This document shows positions 1 through 7,275 of a stretch of DNA of 64,000 nt, one piece after another (position 1 is the first letter of the stretch; each line of letters opens with the position of its first letter). The stretch is from CBDHFQ01 sp965262565 (lineage in GTDB: Bacteria > Bacteroidota > Bacteroidia > J057), in the NCBI GenBank assembly GCA_965262565.1, contig CBDHFQ010000033.1:62001-126000 (forward strand), in the 5' to 3' direction. The notes under the pieces are model-generated. The model did no database searches. It had not been told where the DNA came from and saw only the letters and a list, made by a program, of their open reading frames with translations. Made by a program: the position numbers and the translations under genes.

Positions 1-2
1 AA

Positions 3-833
3 ACTAAAAAACAGCAAAAGATCTCTCAAGAAGCAGAGATGTCGTTCCTTGAGCATTTAGAGGTATTGAGGTGGCATTTACTTCGATCGTTTGCAGCAAT
101 ATTTGTATTCGGAATAGTTATATTTTTAAATATTAAGTGGGTTGTCGATCAAATTATTTTCAAACCATTTGAACCAGATTTTCCGTTACATCGTGTCCTC
201 TGTCGTTTTCAGGAATCTTTGTGCTTCGAAAAAATGCCCGTAGATTTTATTGTCATTGCAGCTCAGGAGCAATTTCTTAAATCTATCAGTGTTTCTTTTA
301 TTGGAGGATTCATTATCGCTTTTCCCTATTTTGTTTGGGAAATGTGGAGGTTTATAAAACCCGGTCTTCATCCTCATGAAAGAAAAGGACTCAGAGGAAC
401 AGTGTTTATTACAAGCTTTCTATTTTTCCTTGGTGTAGCTTTTGCCTATTATATCGTAGTACCATTTTCTGTGCAATTTTTCTCGAACTATCAGATATCT
501 TCTATGGTATCTAATCAATGGAAAATGGGCAATGTGATTAATATGGTTGCCCAAATAGTAATTGCAGGTGGAATATTATTTGAGTTACCTATAGTGGTTC
601 ACTATTTATCTAAAATAGGGATACTTACTCCGGAACTTATGCGCCAATATAAAAGGCATGCGATAGTGGTTCTACTTCTCATATCCGCAGTAATTACTCC
701 CCCGGATGCTATTACAATGGTGCTAATTTTTATTCCTTTATTTTTATTGTATGAAATAAGTATCAAAATCAGTGCCTTAGCTGTCAGAAAGCGAGAAGCT
801 GAGTTAGCAGCTGACCTCCCACCAGATGAATAA
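3..833 (+). CDS. tatC: Twin-arginine translocase subunit TatC (5' end outside window)
   Basis: TatC is the multi-spanning inner-membrane receptor that recognises twin-arginine signal peptides and, with TatA, exports folded proteins. Visible family marks are the N-terminal EHLEVLRWHLLRS segment (conserved Glu and Arg on the cytoplasmic face), the FPYFVWEMWRFIKPGLHPHE block after the first periplasmic loop, and about six hydrophobic segments. The ATG at 39 is probably not the start: the frame stays open from 39 back to base 3 (a Lys/Gln-rich run), so the gene most likely enters from the left edge. The first periplasmic loop carries two cysteines (LCRFQESLC). The C-terminus is short and acidic. 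Identity is firm; only the start is unknown. Confidence 0.93.
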   Translation, partial: TKKQQKISQEAEMSFLEHLEVLRWHLLRSFAAIFVFGIVIFLNIKWVVDQIIFKPFEPDFPLHRVLCRFQESLCFEKMPVDFIVIAAQEQFLKSISVSFIGGFIIAFPYFVWEMWRFIKPGLHPHERKGLRGTVFITSFLFFLGVAFAYYIVVPFSVQFFSNYQISSMVSNQWKMGNVINMVAQIVIAGGILFELPIVVHYLSKIGILTPELMRQYKRHAIVVLLLISAVITPPDAITMVLIFIPLFLLYEISIKISALAVRKREAELAADLPPDE

Positions 834-993
834 TAATTGTGTAATTGTCTTTTTATCAGCTAGTTATATTTTTGTGAATAAGCGAATTTTAATAAAGTAT
901 TACATATTAATTATTTAATACCAGTCTAATTGTATTTGATGCGTATATTGTGATCAGATTGGATAATATTTTATTAATCGTAAAAATAACCTC

Positions 994-1893
994 ATGAAAA
1001 AAAGTTCAAATTTATTTTTGATGATTGTTCTTCTGGCATTCATATCTTACAGTTGCTCAGATGACGATAATCCACTAAACCCAAACCCAATAGTCGTTGA
1101 CCCAAGTATTAGTTTTGATGCAGGTACAAATTTTGTTCAATCTGGAGATTCTGTAGCTGTAGATTCAGTATTTTCTGTTCAGGTAACGGCCTCAGCAGGA
1201 ACTAATGGTCTAAGGTCTTTAGGAGTGAGGATCGATGGAGCATTATTGGATATAGATCAATTCTTTGTCGATGGAAGTCCGGCTACAGCTAATCCTTTCC
1301 TTTTGTTTGGATCTGATACAACGAGTTTTACCAAGACGATTTCTATTGTTGCGGATTCTTTGCCATTTGTATCTCATACTTACGAAATTGAAATAGCTGA
1401 TGCCACTTCGCCAACTCCACTCAGAGAAGTAGTCTCATTTGTCATAACTACAAATATAGATATTACTTCTTTATCTGGAAGGTTATTATCTAATGCAGGA
1501 GGTCCAGCTGGACAAGGAGGAATTAATCTATTAACTGGAGAAAGTACGGGAACTGTTTCTGCTGGAAATGAAAATGCTCAAATAAAGGATGAAGGGATCG
1601 ATACAGATTTAGTGCCTGCCGAAAACTGGATTCAGAAAATATCCACCATTAATGGATCTATCTTAAAATATCCGGCACCAGGCCTTGAGTTTGCTTCTAT
1701 AAATTCAAAGGCTCAAATTAGAAATGCTTTTAATGATACAGATGCTACCGAATTTACAGTAAGTGAAGAAATTGTAATTGATGATGTGTTTTTAGTGGAG
1801 AACAGTGGTACGATATTTATCGTACGAGTAACAGATATTGTCGTAACTCCAGCTGACAATACAGATTACTATGAGCTAAGTATCAAGTATTAA
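994..1893 (+). CDS. Predicted lipoprotein of unknown function
   Basis: The 299-residue product starts with a lysine-rich, hydrophobic signal peptide ending in a plausible lipobox (SYSC, lipid cysteine near residue 21) followed by SDDD, an acidic tail typical of Bacteroidota surface-exposed lipoproteins. The rest is rich in Ser, Thr, Asp and Val with alternating hydrophobics, suggesting beta-sandwich domains; no catalytic motif is evident. It stands alone, about 160 bases after tatC, and is followed at 1921 by a strong hairpin, so it is probably monocistronic. I do not recognise the family. It is likely an envelope protein with a binding or structural role, but that is inference from composition only. 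Confidence 0.75.
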   Translation: MKKSSNLFLMIVLLAFISYSCSDDDNPLNPNPIVVDPSISFDAGTNFVQSGDSVAVDSVFSVQVTASAGTNGLRSLGVRIDGALLDIDQFFVDGSPATANPFLLFGSDTTSFTKTISIVADSLPFVSHTYEIEIADATSPTPLREVVSFVITTNIDITSLSGRLLSNAGGPAGQGGINLLTGESTGTVSAGNENAQIKDEGIDTDLVPAENWIQKISTINGSILKYPAPGLEFASINSKAQIRNAFNDTDATEFTVSEEIVIDDVFLVENSGTIFIVRVTDIVVTPADNTDYYELSIKY

Positions 1894-1920
1894 ATTCTAT
1901 CTCCTCTTTTAAATTAGACA

Positions 1921-1959
1921 AAAAAATACGGCACCGATAACATCGATGCCGTATTTTTT
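1921..1959. terminator. Strong bidirectional terminator hairpin
   Basis: Thirteen-base arms (1921-1933 and 1947-1959) are perfectly complementary, beginning with A6 and ending with T6. Inner bases extend the pairing with one mismatch around a loop of about three bases. The A6/T6 flanks let it act on both strands, serving the lipoprotein gene on the left and a possible minus-strand gene ending at 1987. Confidence 0.85.
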
Positions 1960-1986
1960 ATTAAATGGCAAGCTTATTGCACCATA

Positions 1987-2178
1987 TTAATTCAACGAAT
2001 CTAGGTAATTAAATTGATTAATTTGACGAGTATTTACAGTAGAGTTGAATAAAACCTTCTGGCTAAATTGCCCCAAACCATAAATAATCACGACCATGAG
2101 CGTTCCCCATAACAATTGAGGGATCAGAATGAATAGGATAGTACTGATTAGTACTAGTGAAATGATTGTTAGATCCAT
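1987..2178 (-). CDS. Possible small membrane protein
   Basis: A 63-codon minus-strand frame starts at an ATG (2178). The first 45 residues are almost all hydrophobic (MDLTIISLVLISTILFILI, then LLWGTLMVVIIYGLG), predicting two membrane segments with a polar Asn/Gln-rich tail. A longer version would begin at a TTG 18 bases upstream. It ends close to the hairpin at 1921-1959, which would terminate it, and a short dyad lies just upstream at 2201-2214; both favour a real gene. Short hydrophobic frames also arise by chance in AT-rich DNA, so this remains tentative. No family recognised. Confidence 0.35.
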   Translation of the reverse strand: MDLTIISLVLISTILFILIPQLLWGTLMVVIIYGLGQFSQKVLFNSTVNTRQINQFNYLDSLN

Positions 2179-2200
2179 AATCCTGGTGTAATTCAATTAA

Positions 2201-2214
2201 TTAACGTGCGTTAA
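2201..2214. promoter_or_regulatory. Short perfect dyad TTAACG-TG-CGTTAA
   Basis: Six-base arms separated by two bases lie 23 bases upstream of the ATG of the possible small membrane protein. The size fits a dimeric repressor or activator site. No regulator can be assigned from the sequence. Confidence 0.3.
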
Positions 2215-2604
2215 CAATAAGTTAATAAAATTTTTCAAAAAGACCTTAACATCTAAAGAAAATATTTTCAATATACTATCTACTGATGTATTAGTTTTAT
2301 GTAAAAATTAGTGTAAAAAGTCATCTAAGGGAAAACAAAAAAAAGGAAAAAAATAAAGTGGGTAGGAAGTATCCAGGATAGAAATCATTACAACTAATTG
2401 TATAACAATCTAAGAATGAATTTACTGAATGTTTTAATAATCTAGGAAGAAGTTCTAAAAAAATTTAAACAAGTCCCTACATATGGTGTTTATATTATAT
2501 ATAAATTTTTATATTTTACATAAAAATGTATTAATTAGAGAAACTTTTCGTCAGTAGACCGATTATATTCATTAAGATAAGCAATTTTATATACAATTAC
2601 ATAT
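2215..2604. other. AT-rich intergenic region without a recognisable gene
   Basis: About 390 bases of very AT-rich sequence lie before the PAS gene. It holds poly-A runs near 2335-2355 and an AT-only stretch near 2490-2520, and reads as a promoter or upstream region. I found no open frame of credible composition, no tRNA-like cloverleaf and no convincing terminator. Confidence 0.5.
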
Positions 2605-3129
2605 ATGCAAAGTCGTGAGTTATCATATTTTCCTTTGATGTGTGGGCCAGAATTTTTACCGTCTCAGGCATGTGAAAAACAAAGGTTATTGAGTGGGATA
2701 GAAGATTTAAAGGAATATGCAAATGAGCGTAGTTGGATTTGGAATCTCAATATAGAAAGATATTTTGCTAAGCCAGGAATTGCTATAATTGTCACAGATA
2801 TTACCGAACAGATTGTCTGGATAAATAAAGGATTTAGTAGAATGACAGGTTATCATCTTCCTGAAATTTCTGGAAGAAGACCTTCAGAGTTATTACAAGG
2901 TAAAGGAACGTCAAACGAAACTAAAAAAAGACTTAGGTCTCAAATCAACAGGAAAATAGATTGTTCTGACAAAATTCTCAATTATAGGAAAAATGGAGAA
3001 GCCTATTGGTGTAAGCTGGATATTTGGCCTCTCTACAACAAAAGAGAAGAATTAGTGAATTTTATCGCATTCGAGAGAGAAATTTGGGATCAGAAAATTA
3101 AGTTAGCCAGTACCGTACTTGCTTCCTAA
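2605..3129 (+). CDS. Single PAS-domain protein without an output domain
   Basis: The 174-residue product has a PAS fold across residues about 50-160. IIVTDITEQIVWINKGFSRMTGY gives the first strands and helix, GRRPSELLQGKGT the central helix, and NYRKNGEAYWCKLDIWPLYN with VNFIAFERE the last strands. The layout resembles LOV-type PAS domains, but the LOV flavin-binding cysteine motif (NCRFLQ) is replaced by PSELLQ, so flavin-Cys photochemistry is not expected. No kinase, cyclase, HTH or receiver domain is attached, so it should signal by protein contact. The first 45 residues match nothing I know. It is isolated, with AT-rich gaps on both sides. Confidence 0.8.
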   Translation: MQSRELSYFPLMCGPEFLPSQACEKQRLLSGIEDLKEYANERSWIWNLNIERYFAKPGIAIIVTDITEQIVWINKGFSRMTGYHLPEISGRRPSELLQGKGTSNETKKRLRSQINRKIDCSDKILNYRKNGEAYWCKLDIWPLYNKREELVNFIAFEREIWDQKIKLASTVLAS

Positions 3130-3236
3130 ACACTAGTAAGATTATTCTTTGCGAGAAAACACAGTACATTCATCACTTTTATCCTATTAGTTTTTTTAAA
3201 AAAACTGTAATTCATCTGCCATTTTTTAATAAACTA

Positions 3237-3301
3237 AAGTTCATATTATTGGAATAACGTCTCATAAACTACCGAGATTAATGTGCCAATAATATGAACT
3301 T
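3237..3301. promoter_or_regulatory. 16-bp perfect inverted repeat enclosing the HMG-CoA reductase start codon
   Basis: The arm at 3237-3252 (AAGTTCATATTATTGG) is the exact reverse complement of 3286-3301, with a 33-base spacer. The right arm includes the ATG at 3294, so in mRNA the stem would bury the start codon and the bases before it. A three-codon reading frame (ATG TGC CAA TAA, 3281-3292) ends one base before that ATG. This is either a translational control hairpin or a large protein-binding dyad. Confidence 0.6.
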
Positions 3302-4844
3302 AATTCCTTCTTACATCCTCAGACAGTTATACACCAGAGGTAGTCTTAAATCACACCCCAAAGGTTTTTCTTTCGAAATCAAAAATAGGTTAAGTGATGC
3401 TACCTTTAATGAGTTGGTATCTTTTAAGATCAATGGCCAATCCGTTCCTGCTTCCTCCATTTTTTTGGAACTTGGGAATACCTTATCTCCTTATCTTGAA
3501 CTTGATTTAAGTAATGGGCTTTCTTTTCCATTGGGTAGAAAAATATCCATTGTCTGTGAGCAAAGTGTTCAAAGCAACAATGAGTACACACTGGAAATAA
3601 CATTGAAAACCACTCCTTTCGGATTATTGACTATTAGCGTTAAGGATGAAGTAAGTCAGTTTCATGCGGAAAATGGCACGCTAAAAGTTCCAAGAAGTGA
3701 GATCAACGATTATTCAGAAAAAGCAATTACTGAGCGTTGGGAGTTTGTGGAGTCCTTCACCCAAACCAATTTGAAGCACCTTAAATCATATTCATTTGAG
3801 CCAGAAAGAATAAGAGGGAACATAGAACAGTTTTCAGGAGTAATTCAAGTTCCTTTAGCCTTCGCAGGACCTTTAACAGTTAATGGCCAACAAGCAAAAG
3901 GTTCTTTTATCATTCCATTAGCTACAACTGAGGGCACATTAGTCGCTTCCTACAATCGAGGTATCAAGCTCATTAATCTATGCGGTGGAGTAAATTGTAT
4001 AGTTTCAGATCAAGGTATGCAACGTGCTCCATTATTTGAGTGTGAAAGTGCTCAAAAAGCCATAGAACTGGTAGCTTTAATCCAAAAACATGAAGATTCA
4101 TTGAAATATGAGGCAGAACAAACTTCTTCTATAGCAAAATTGATATCTATAGAACCCTACCAAACCAATAAATTCGTTTTCTGCCGCTTTAATTTTTTTA
4201 CAGGAGATGCATCGGGACAGAATATGGTCTCAAAGGCTACCTTAGCTGCTGCAAACTGGTTATTAAGTCATGTTCCTTTTATTAAGCATTTTTACCTGGA
4301 ATCCAATTTCGCACCAGATAAGAAATCCTCATATATAAATGTACAGCGTACCAGAGGGAGAAAAGTAACTGCAGAAATGATCATTAAAAGAGAGCACTTA
4401 GTAAGGGAAATGAGGGTAGAGCCCGAACAACTATTGCATCATCTATCTAAAAGTAGTTTAGCTGTACCGATTGCTGGTCTCAATAATAATGCTCTCCATT
4501 CTACTAATGCTATAACGGCCATGTTTATCGCTACTGGTCAGGATGTAGGAGCAGTAGTCGAATCTGCCTCCGCTCTTGCGTATTCAGAACTCACGAAGGA
4601 GGGAGATATGTATGCCAGCATTACTCTGCCATCTTTAGTTGTAGCTACTTATGGAGGAGGAACAGGACTGCCTACGCAAAGAGAATGTTTAGAGTTAATG
4701 GATTGTTATGGGGCCAACAAGGCAAATAAGCTAGCTGAAATAATAGCGGGAGTAGTAATGGCAGGGGAAATATCTCTAGCAGCAGCTATTTCCAGTTTAG
4801 ACTGGGTGGCAAGTCATGAATCATTGGGACGAAATAGATCATAG
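3294..4844 (+). CDS. Hydroxymethylglutaryl-CoA reductase with extra N-terminal domain
   Basis: The enzyme reduces HMG-CoA to mevalonate with NAD(P)H, the committed step of mevalonate-dependent isoprenoid synthesis. Catalytic positions are all visible: Glu213 in LATTEGTLVAS, Lys314 in GDASGQNMVSKAT (also the dinucleotide loop, usually DAMGMN), Asp417 in ATGQDVGAVVES, and His508 near the C-terminus. AFAGPLTVNG (189-198) is the substrate-binding block and GGGTGLPTQRECL the glycine-rich loop. The product is 516 residues long, and the first 130 or so are beta-rich and precede the core. ATG 3294 is the only credible start, since an in-frame stop lies at 3279-3281. The start sits inside a 16-bp inverted repeat. 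A methyltransferase gene follows after 12 bases, probably in the same operon. Confidence 0.93.
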   Translation: MNLIPSYILRQLYTRGSLKSHPKGFSFEIKNRLSDATFNELVSFKINGQSVPASSIFLELGNTLSPYLELDLSNGLSFPLGRKISIVCEQSVQSNNEYTLEITLKTTPFGLLTISVKDEVSQFHAENGTLKVPRSEINDYSEKAITERWEFVESFTQTNLKHLKSYSFEPERIRGNIEQFSGVIQVPLAFAGPLTVNGQQAKGSFIIPLATTEGTLVASYNRGIKLINLCGGVNCIVSDQGMQRAPLFECESAQKAIELVALIQKHEDSLKYEAEQTSSIAKLISIEPYQTNKFVFCRFNFFTGDASGQNMVSKATLAAANWLLSHVPFIKHFYLESNFAPDKKSSYINVQRTRGRKVTAEMIIKREHLVREMRVEPEQLLHHLSKSSLAVPIAGLNNNALHSTNAITAMFIATGQDVGAVVESASALAYSELTKEGDMYASITLPSLVVATYGGGTGLPTQRECLELMDCYGANKANKLAEIIAGVVMAGEISLAAAISSLDWVASHESLGRNRS

Positions 4845-4856
4845 AAAAAGTAAAAG

Positions 4857-5444
4857 GTGAATAAGACAATACTACAACATATCCCTCTGGCTAAATATGC
4901 TGTTATTAAGATGTGGGAATGGGATGCAAGGTTAAAAATGGAAAGGATTAGGCCACATATTAAGCATTCAGATGATATTTTGGATATCGGAAGTGGACTG
5001 GGAACTGTGGCAAAAGAAATGAGGCAAAATAATTTTAGGGTGGAATTGGTGGATATTGAAAATCATAGCATAAAAAAAGAATTGGCCCCAACTATTTATG
5101 ATGGAAAGAGGCTACCTTATGAGGATCGGCAATTCGATGTTGCTTTATTACTAACTATTCTTCACCATACTCCTGATCCTGTTAGAATTCTTAAAGAAGC
5201 TCAAAGGGTTGCGGCGAAGATTATAGTAATTGAAGATATTTACCGGAACAATGTTCAAAAGCGAATGACTTATTGGGTAGATAGTTTGGTAAATGCAGAA
5301 TGGAAAGAGCACCCACATCAAAATCACTCAGATACTGAATGGAAGCACATTTTTAATGAGTTATCCCTTAAATTATTAGATATCCACTATCAAAAATGGT
5401 TGTTATTTTTTGAGCAGGCTACTTATATTCTGGAATCCGGGTAA
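4857..5444 (+). CDS. Class I SAM-dependent methyltransferase, substrate unknown
   Basis: This 195-residue Rossmann methyltransferase has motif I DILDIGSGLGTVA (around residue 43), an acidic end of strand 2 (VELVDIE), and motif IV/post-motif FDVALLLTILHHTPDP, as in Methyltransf_11-type enzymes. The start is GTG at 4857, twelve bases after the HMG-CoA reductase stop, indicating cotranscription. The adjacency suggests a lipid or isoprenoid-derived acceptor, but no residue proves it. The C-terminal 60 residues (HPHQNHSDTEWKHIF onward) probably form the substrate cap. Confidence 0.8.
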   Translation: MNKTILQHIPLAKYAVIKMWEWDARLKMERIRPHIKHSDDILDIGSGLGTVAKEMRQNNFRVELVDIENHSIKKELAPTIYDGKRLPYEDRQFDVALLLTILHHTPDPVRILKEAQRVAAKIIVIEDIYRNNVQKRMTYWVDSLVNAEWKEHPHQNHSDTEWKHIFNELSLKLLDIHYQKWLLFFEQATYILESG

Positions 5445-5549
5445 CATTATCAATGCCTTTATAATGTGTTCGTTGATCTGGATAATCAGTTTAGGTTTCG
5501 ATTACTTTTTAACATTAATTTTTGGTATATTACAATTGAATTTAGTGGA

Positions 5550-6041
5550 ATGGATATTATTGCCAAAACATATTACGACACACCTATTGGTACTATAGAA
5601 ATATCTGCTAATGAACAAGGAGTTACCCAGATATTGTTTATAGATTATCCCACTTATGAACTAAGGCCATCTCATCCTTATCTTCTTGAATGTATAGAGC
5701 AGCTAGATGAATACTTTGCAGGTAAGCGGAATCACTTTACTGTATTTATGGATTTGCAGGGCACAGACTTTCAGCGGAAAGTCTGGCATCAATTGCTGGA
5801 CATTCCTTTAGGTACTACTCAAACTTATTTGGAAGTAGCTAAAAAAATGAAGGCCCCTAATGCTGTAAGAGCGGTAGGTCAAGCTTGTGGAAGGAATCAA
5901 TTATGGCTGTTGGTCCCTTGTCATCGAGTCATAGGAGCAAATGGAAATTTGACGGGCTATGGAGGTGGATTGAAAAGAAAAAGGTGGTTACTTCAACATG
6001 AATGGGCCATCTTGCACGGAAAACAAACTGCACTTTTTTAA
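5550..6041 (+). CDS. ogt: Methylated-DNA--protein-cysteine methyltransferase
   Basis: This is a suicide repair enzyme that moves the alkyl group from O6-alkylguanine or O4-alkylthymine in DNA to its own cysteine. The acceptor motif PCHRV (Cys124 from the ATG at 5550) is intact, preceded by the HTH region (TYLEVAKKM...AVRAVGQACGRN) and followed by the expected GYGGGLKRKRWLL. With this ATG the protein is 163 residues, usual for the Ogt class. An upstream in-frame start at 5466 would add 28 Phe/Ile-rich residues unlike the family, so I prefer 5550. It ends four bases before mtnA, suggesting cotranscription. It lacks the Ada N-terminal domain. Confidence 0.92.
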   Translation: MDIIAKTYYDTPIGTIEISANEQGVTQILFIDYPTYELRPSHPYLLECIEQLDEYFAGKRNHFTVFMDLQGTDFQRKVWHQLLDIPLGTTQTYLEVAKKMKAPNAVRAVGQACGRNQLWLLVPCHRVIGANGNLTGYGGGLKRKRWLLQHEWAILHGKQTALF

Positions 6042-6044
6042 AAT

Positions 6045-7166
6045 ATGGAGCTACAAACGCCTGTTTTACATTCCAGAACGATCTGGGTACATCCAGATAA
6101 TCCCAAAGTTATTCAAATTATTGACCAGCGAAAGCTTCCCCATGTATATGACGTAGTAGATTTAAAAAGCATGGAAGATGCTGCTACAGCTATCAGGGAT
6201 ATGTGGGTAAGAGGAGCTCCTCTTATTGGAGCTACAGCAGCTTACGGTATGTATTTAGCCAGTCTGGAAGCTAAGGATACTTCGGCTCCATGGGATTATA
6301 TGAAGAAAGCCCATGCCTTGTTATATCAAACCAGACCGACAGCAGTCAACCTAATTTGGGCCTTGAAGCGGCAAGAGGTGATCCTTCAAAAGGATTGGAA
6401 AGAATGGGATGAAGTAGTATCCAGTTTATTCGAGGAAGCAGGCCAAATTGTAGAAGAAGATGTGGAGATTTGTTACCAAATCGGGAAACACGGTTTAGCA
6501 CTTATTGAAAATATATATCAAAGTAAACAGACGACCGTCCAGATATTGACCCATTGTAATGCAGGAAGGATGGCTACTACTGAATGGGGAACGGCTACAG
6601 CTCCTATTTATCTTGCACATCAAAAGAAAATTCCTGTTCATGTCTGGGTGGATGAAACACGACCTAGAAATCAGGGAGCACATATTACTTCATGGGAATT
6701 AGCGCAGGCAGGTATCTCCCATACGGTTATTGTAGATAATACAGGTGGACATTTGATGCAGCACAGGATGGTAGATATTTGTATTGTAGGTACTGACAGG
6801 ACTACCCGAAATGGAGACGTGGCCAATAAAATAGGTACTTATTTAAAGGCCCTAGCAGCCCACGATAATCAAGTTCCTTTTTATGTAGCATTACCTAGTC
6901 CTACCATTGATTGGAACATTAAAGATGGAATAAAGGAAATCCCTATAGAAGAGAGAAATCCTGAGGAAGTGACGCATATCCAAGGGTGGGATGAAGAGCA
7001 TAAGAAACTGCGCAAAATAAGATTAACAGGTAATAATACGCAAGCAATAAATTACGGATTTGACGTAACGCCAGCTAAATATATTACAGGACTTATTACA
7101 GAAAGAGGGATTTGTAAAGCGAGTGAATCTGGCTTAATCTCTCTTTTTCCTGAAATGTATACATAA
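6045..7166 (+). CDS. mtnA: S-methyl-5-thioribose-1-phosphate isomerase
   Basis: MtnA isomerises methylthioribose-1-phosphate to methylthioribulose-1-phosphate in the methionine salvage pathway. The eIF2B-like fold is clear, and both catalytic residues are present: Cys171 in ILTHCNAGRMATTE and Asp251 in VGTDRTTRNGDVANKIGT. The N-terminal MWVRGAPLIGATAAYG block is also typical. Length (373) is normal. No other salvage genes (mtnB, C, D, K) are in the window. The gene follows ogt with a four-base gap. The next gene begins 109 bases later. Confidence 0.95.
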   Translation: MELQTPVLHSRTIWVHPDNPKVIQIIDQRKLPHVYDVVDLKSMEDAATAIRDMWVRGAPLIGATAAYGMYLASLEAKDTSAPWDYMKKAHALLYQTRPTAVNLIWALKRQEVILQKDWKEWDEVVSSLFEEAGQIVEEDVEICYQIGKHGLALIENIYQSKQTTVQILTHCNAGRMATTEWGTATAPIYLAHQKKIPVHVWVDETRPRNQGAHITSWELAQAGISHTVIVDNTGGHLMQHRMVDICIVGTDRTTRNGDVANKIGTYLKALAAHDNQVPFYVALPSPTIDWNIKDGIKEIPIEERNPEEVTHIQGWDEEHKKLRKIRLTGNNTQAINYGFDVTPAKYITGLITERGICKASESGLISLFPEMYT

Positions 7167-7275
7167 AAAATGATCTGCCATCCAAAATTTTTATATTAAA
7201 TACTTGACTTTCACATAATTTTATAGAAGTATTACAAAAATATGTAACTTGCGGAACATTTGATACAAAATCTTT

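Noticed and set aside
2605..3129. LOV photoreceptor
   Set aside because: The flavin-reactive cysteine motif is absent.
5410..5598. A 62-codon hydrophobic plus-strand frame overlapping the methyltransferase end and ogt start
   Set aside because: It overlaps the well-supported methyltransferase and ogt genes in another frame, and its composition is that of AT-rich DNA read out of frame.
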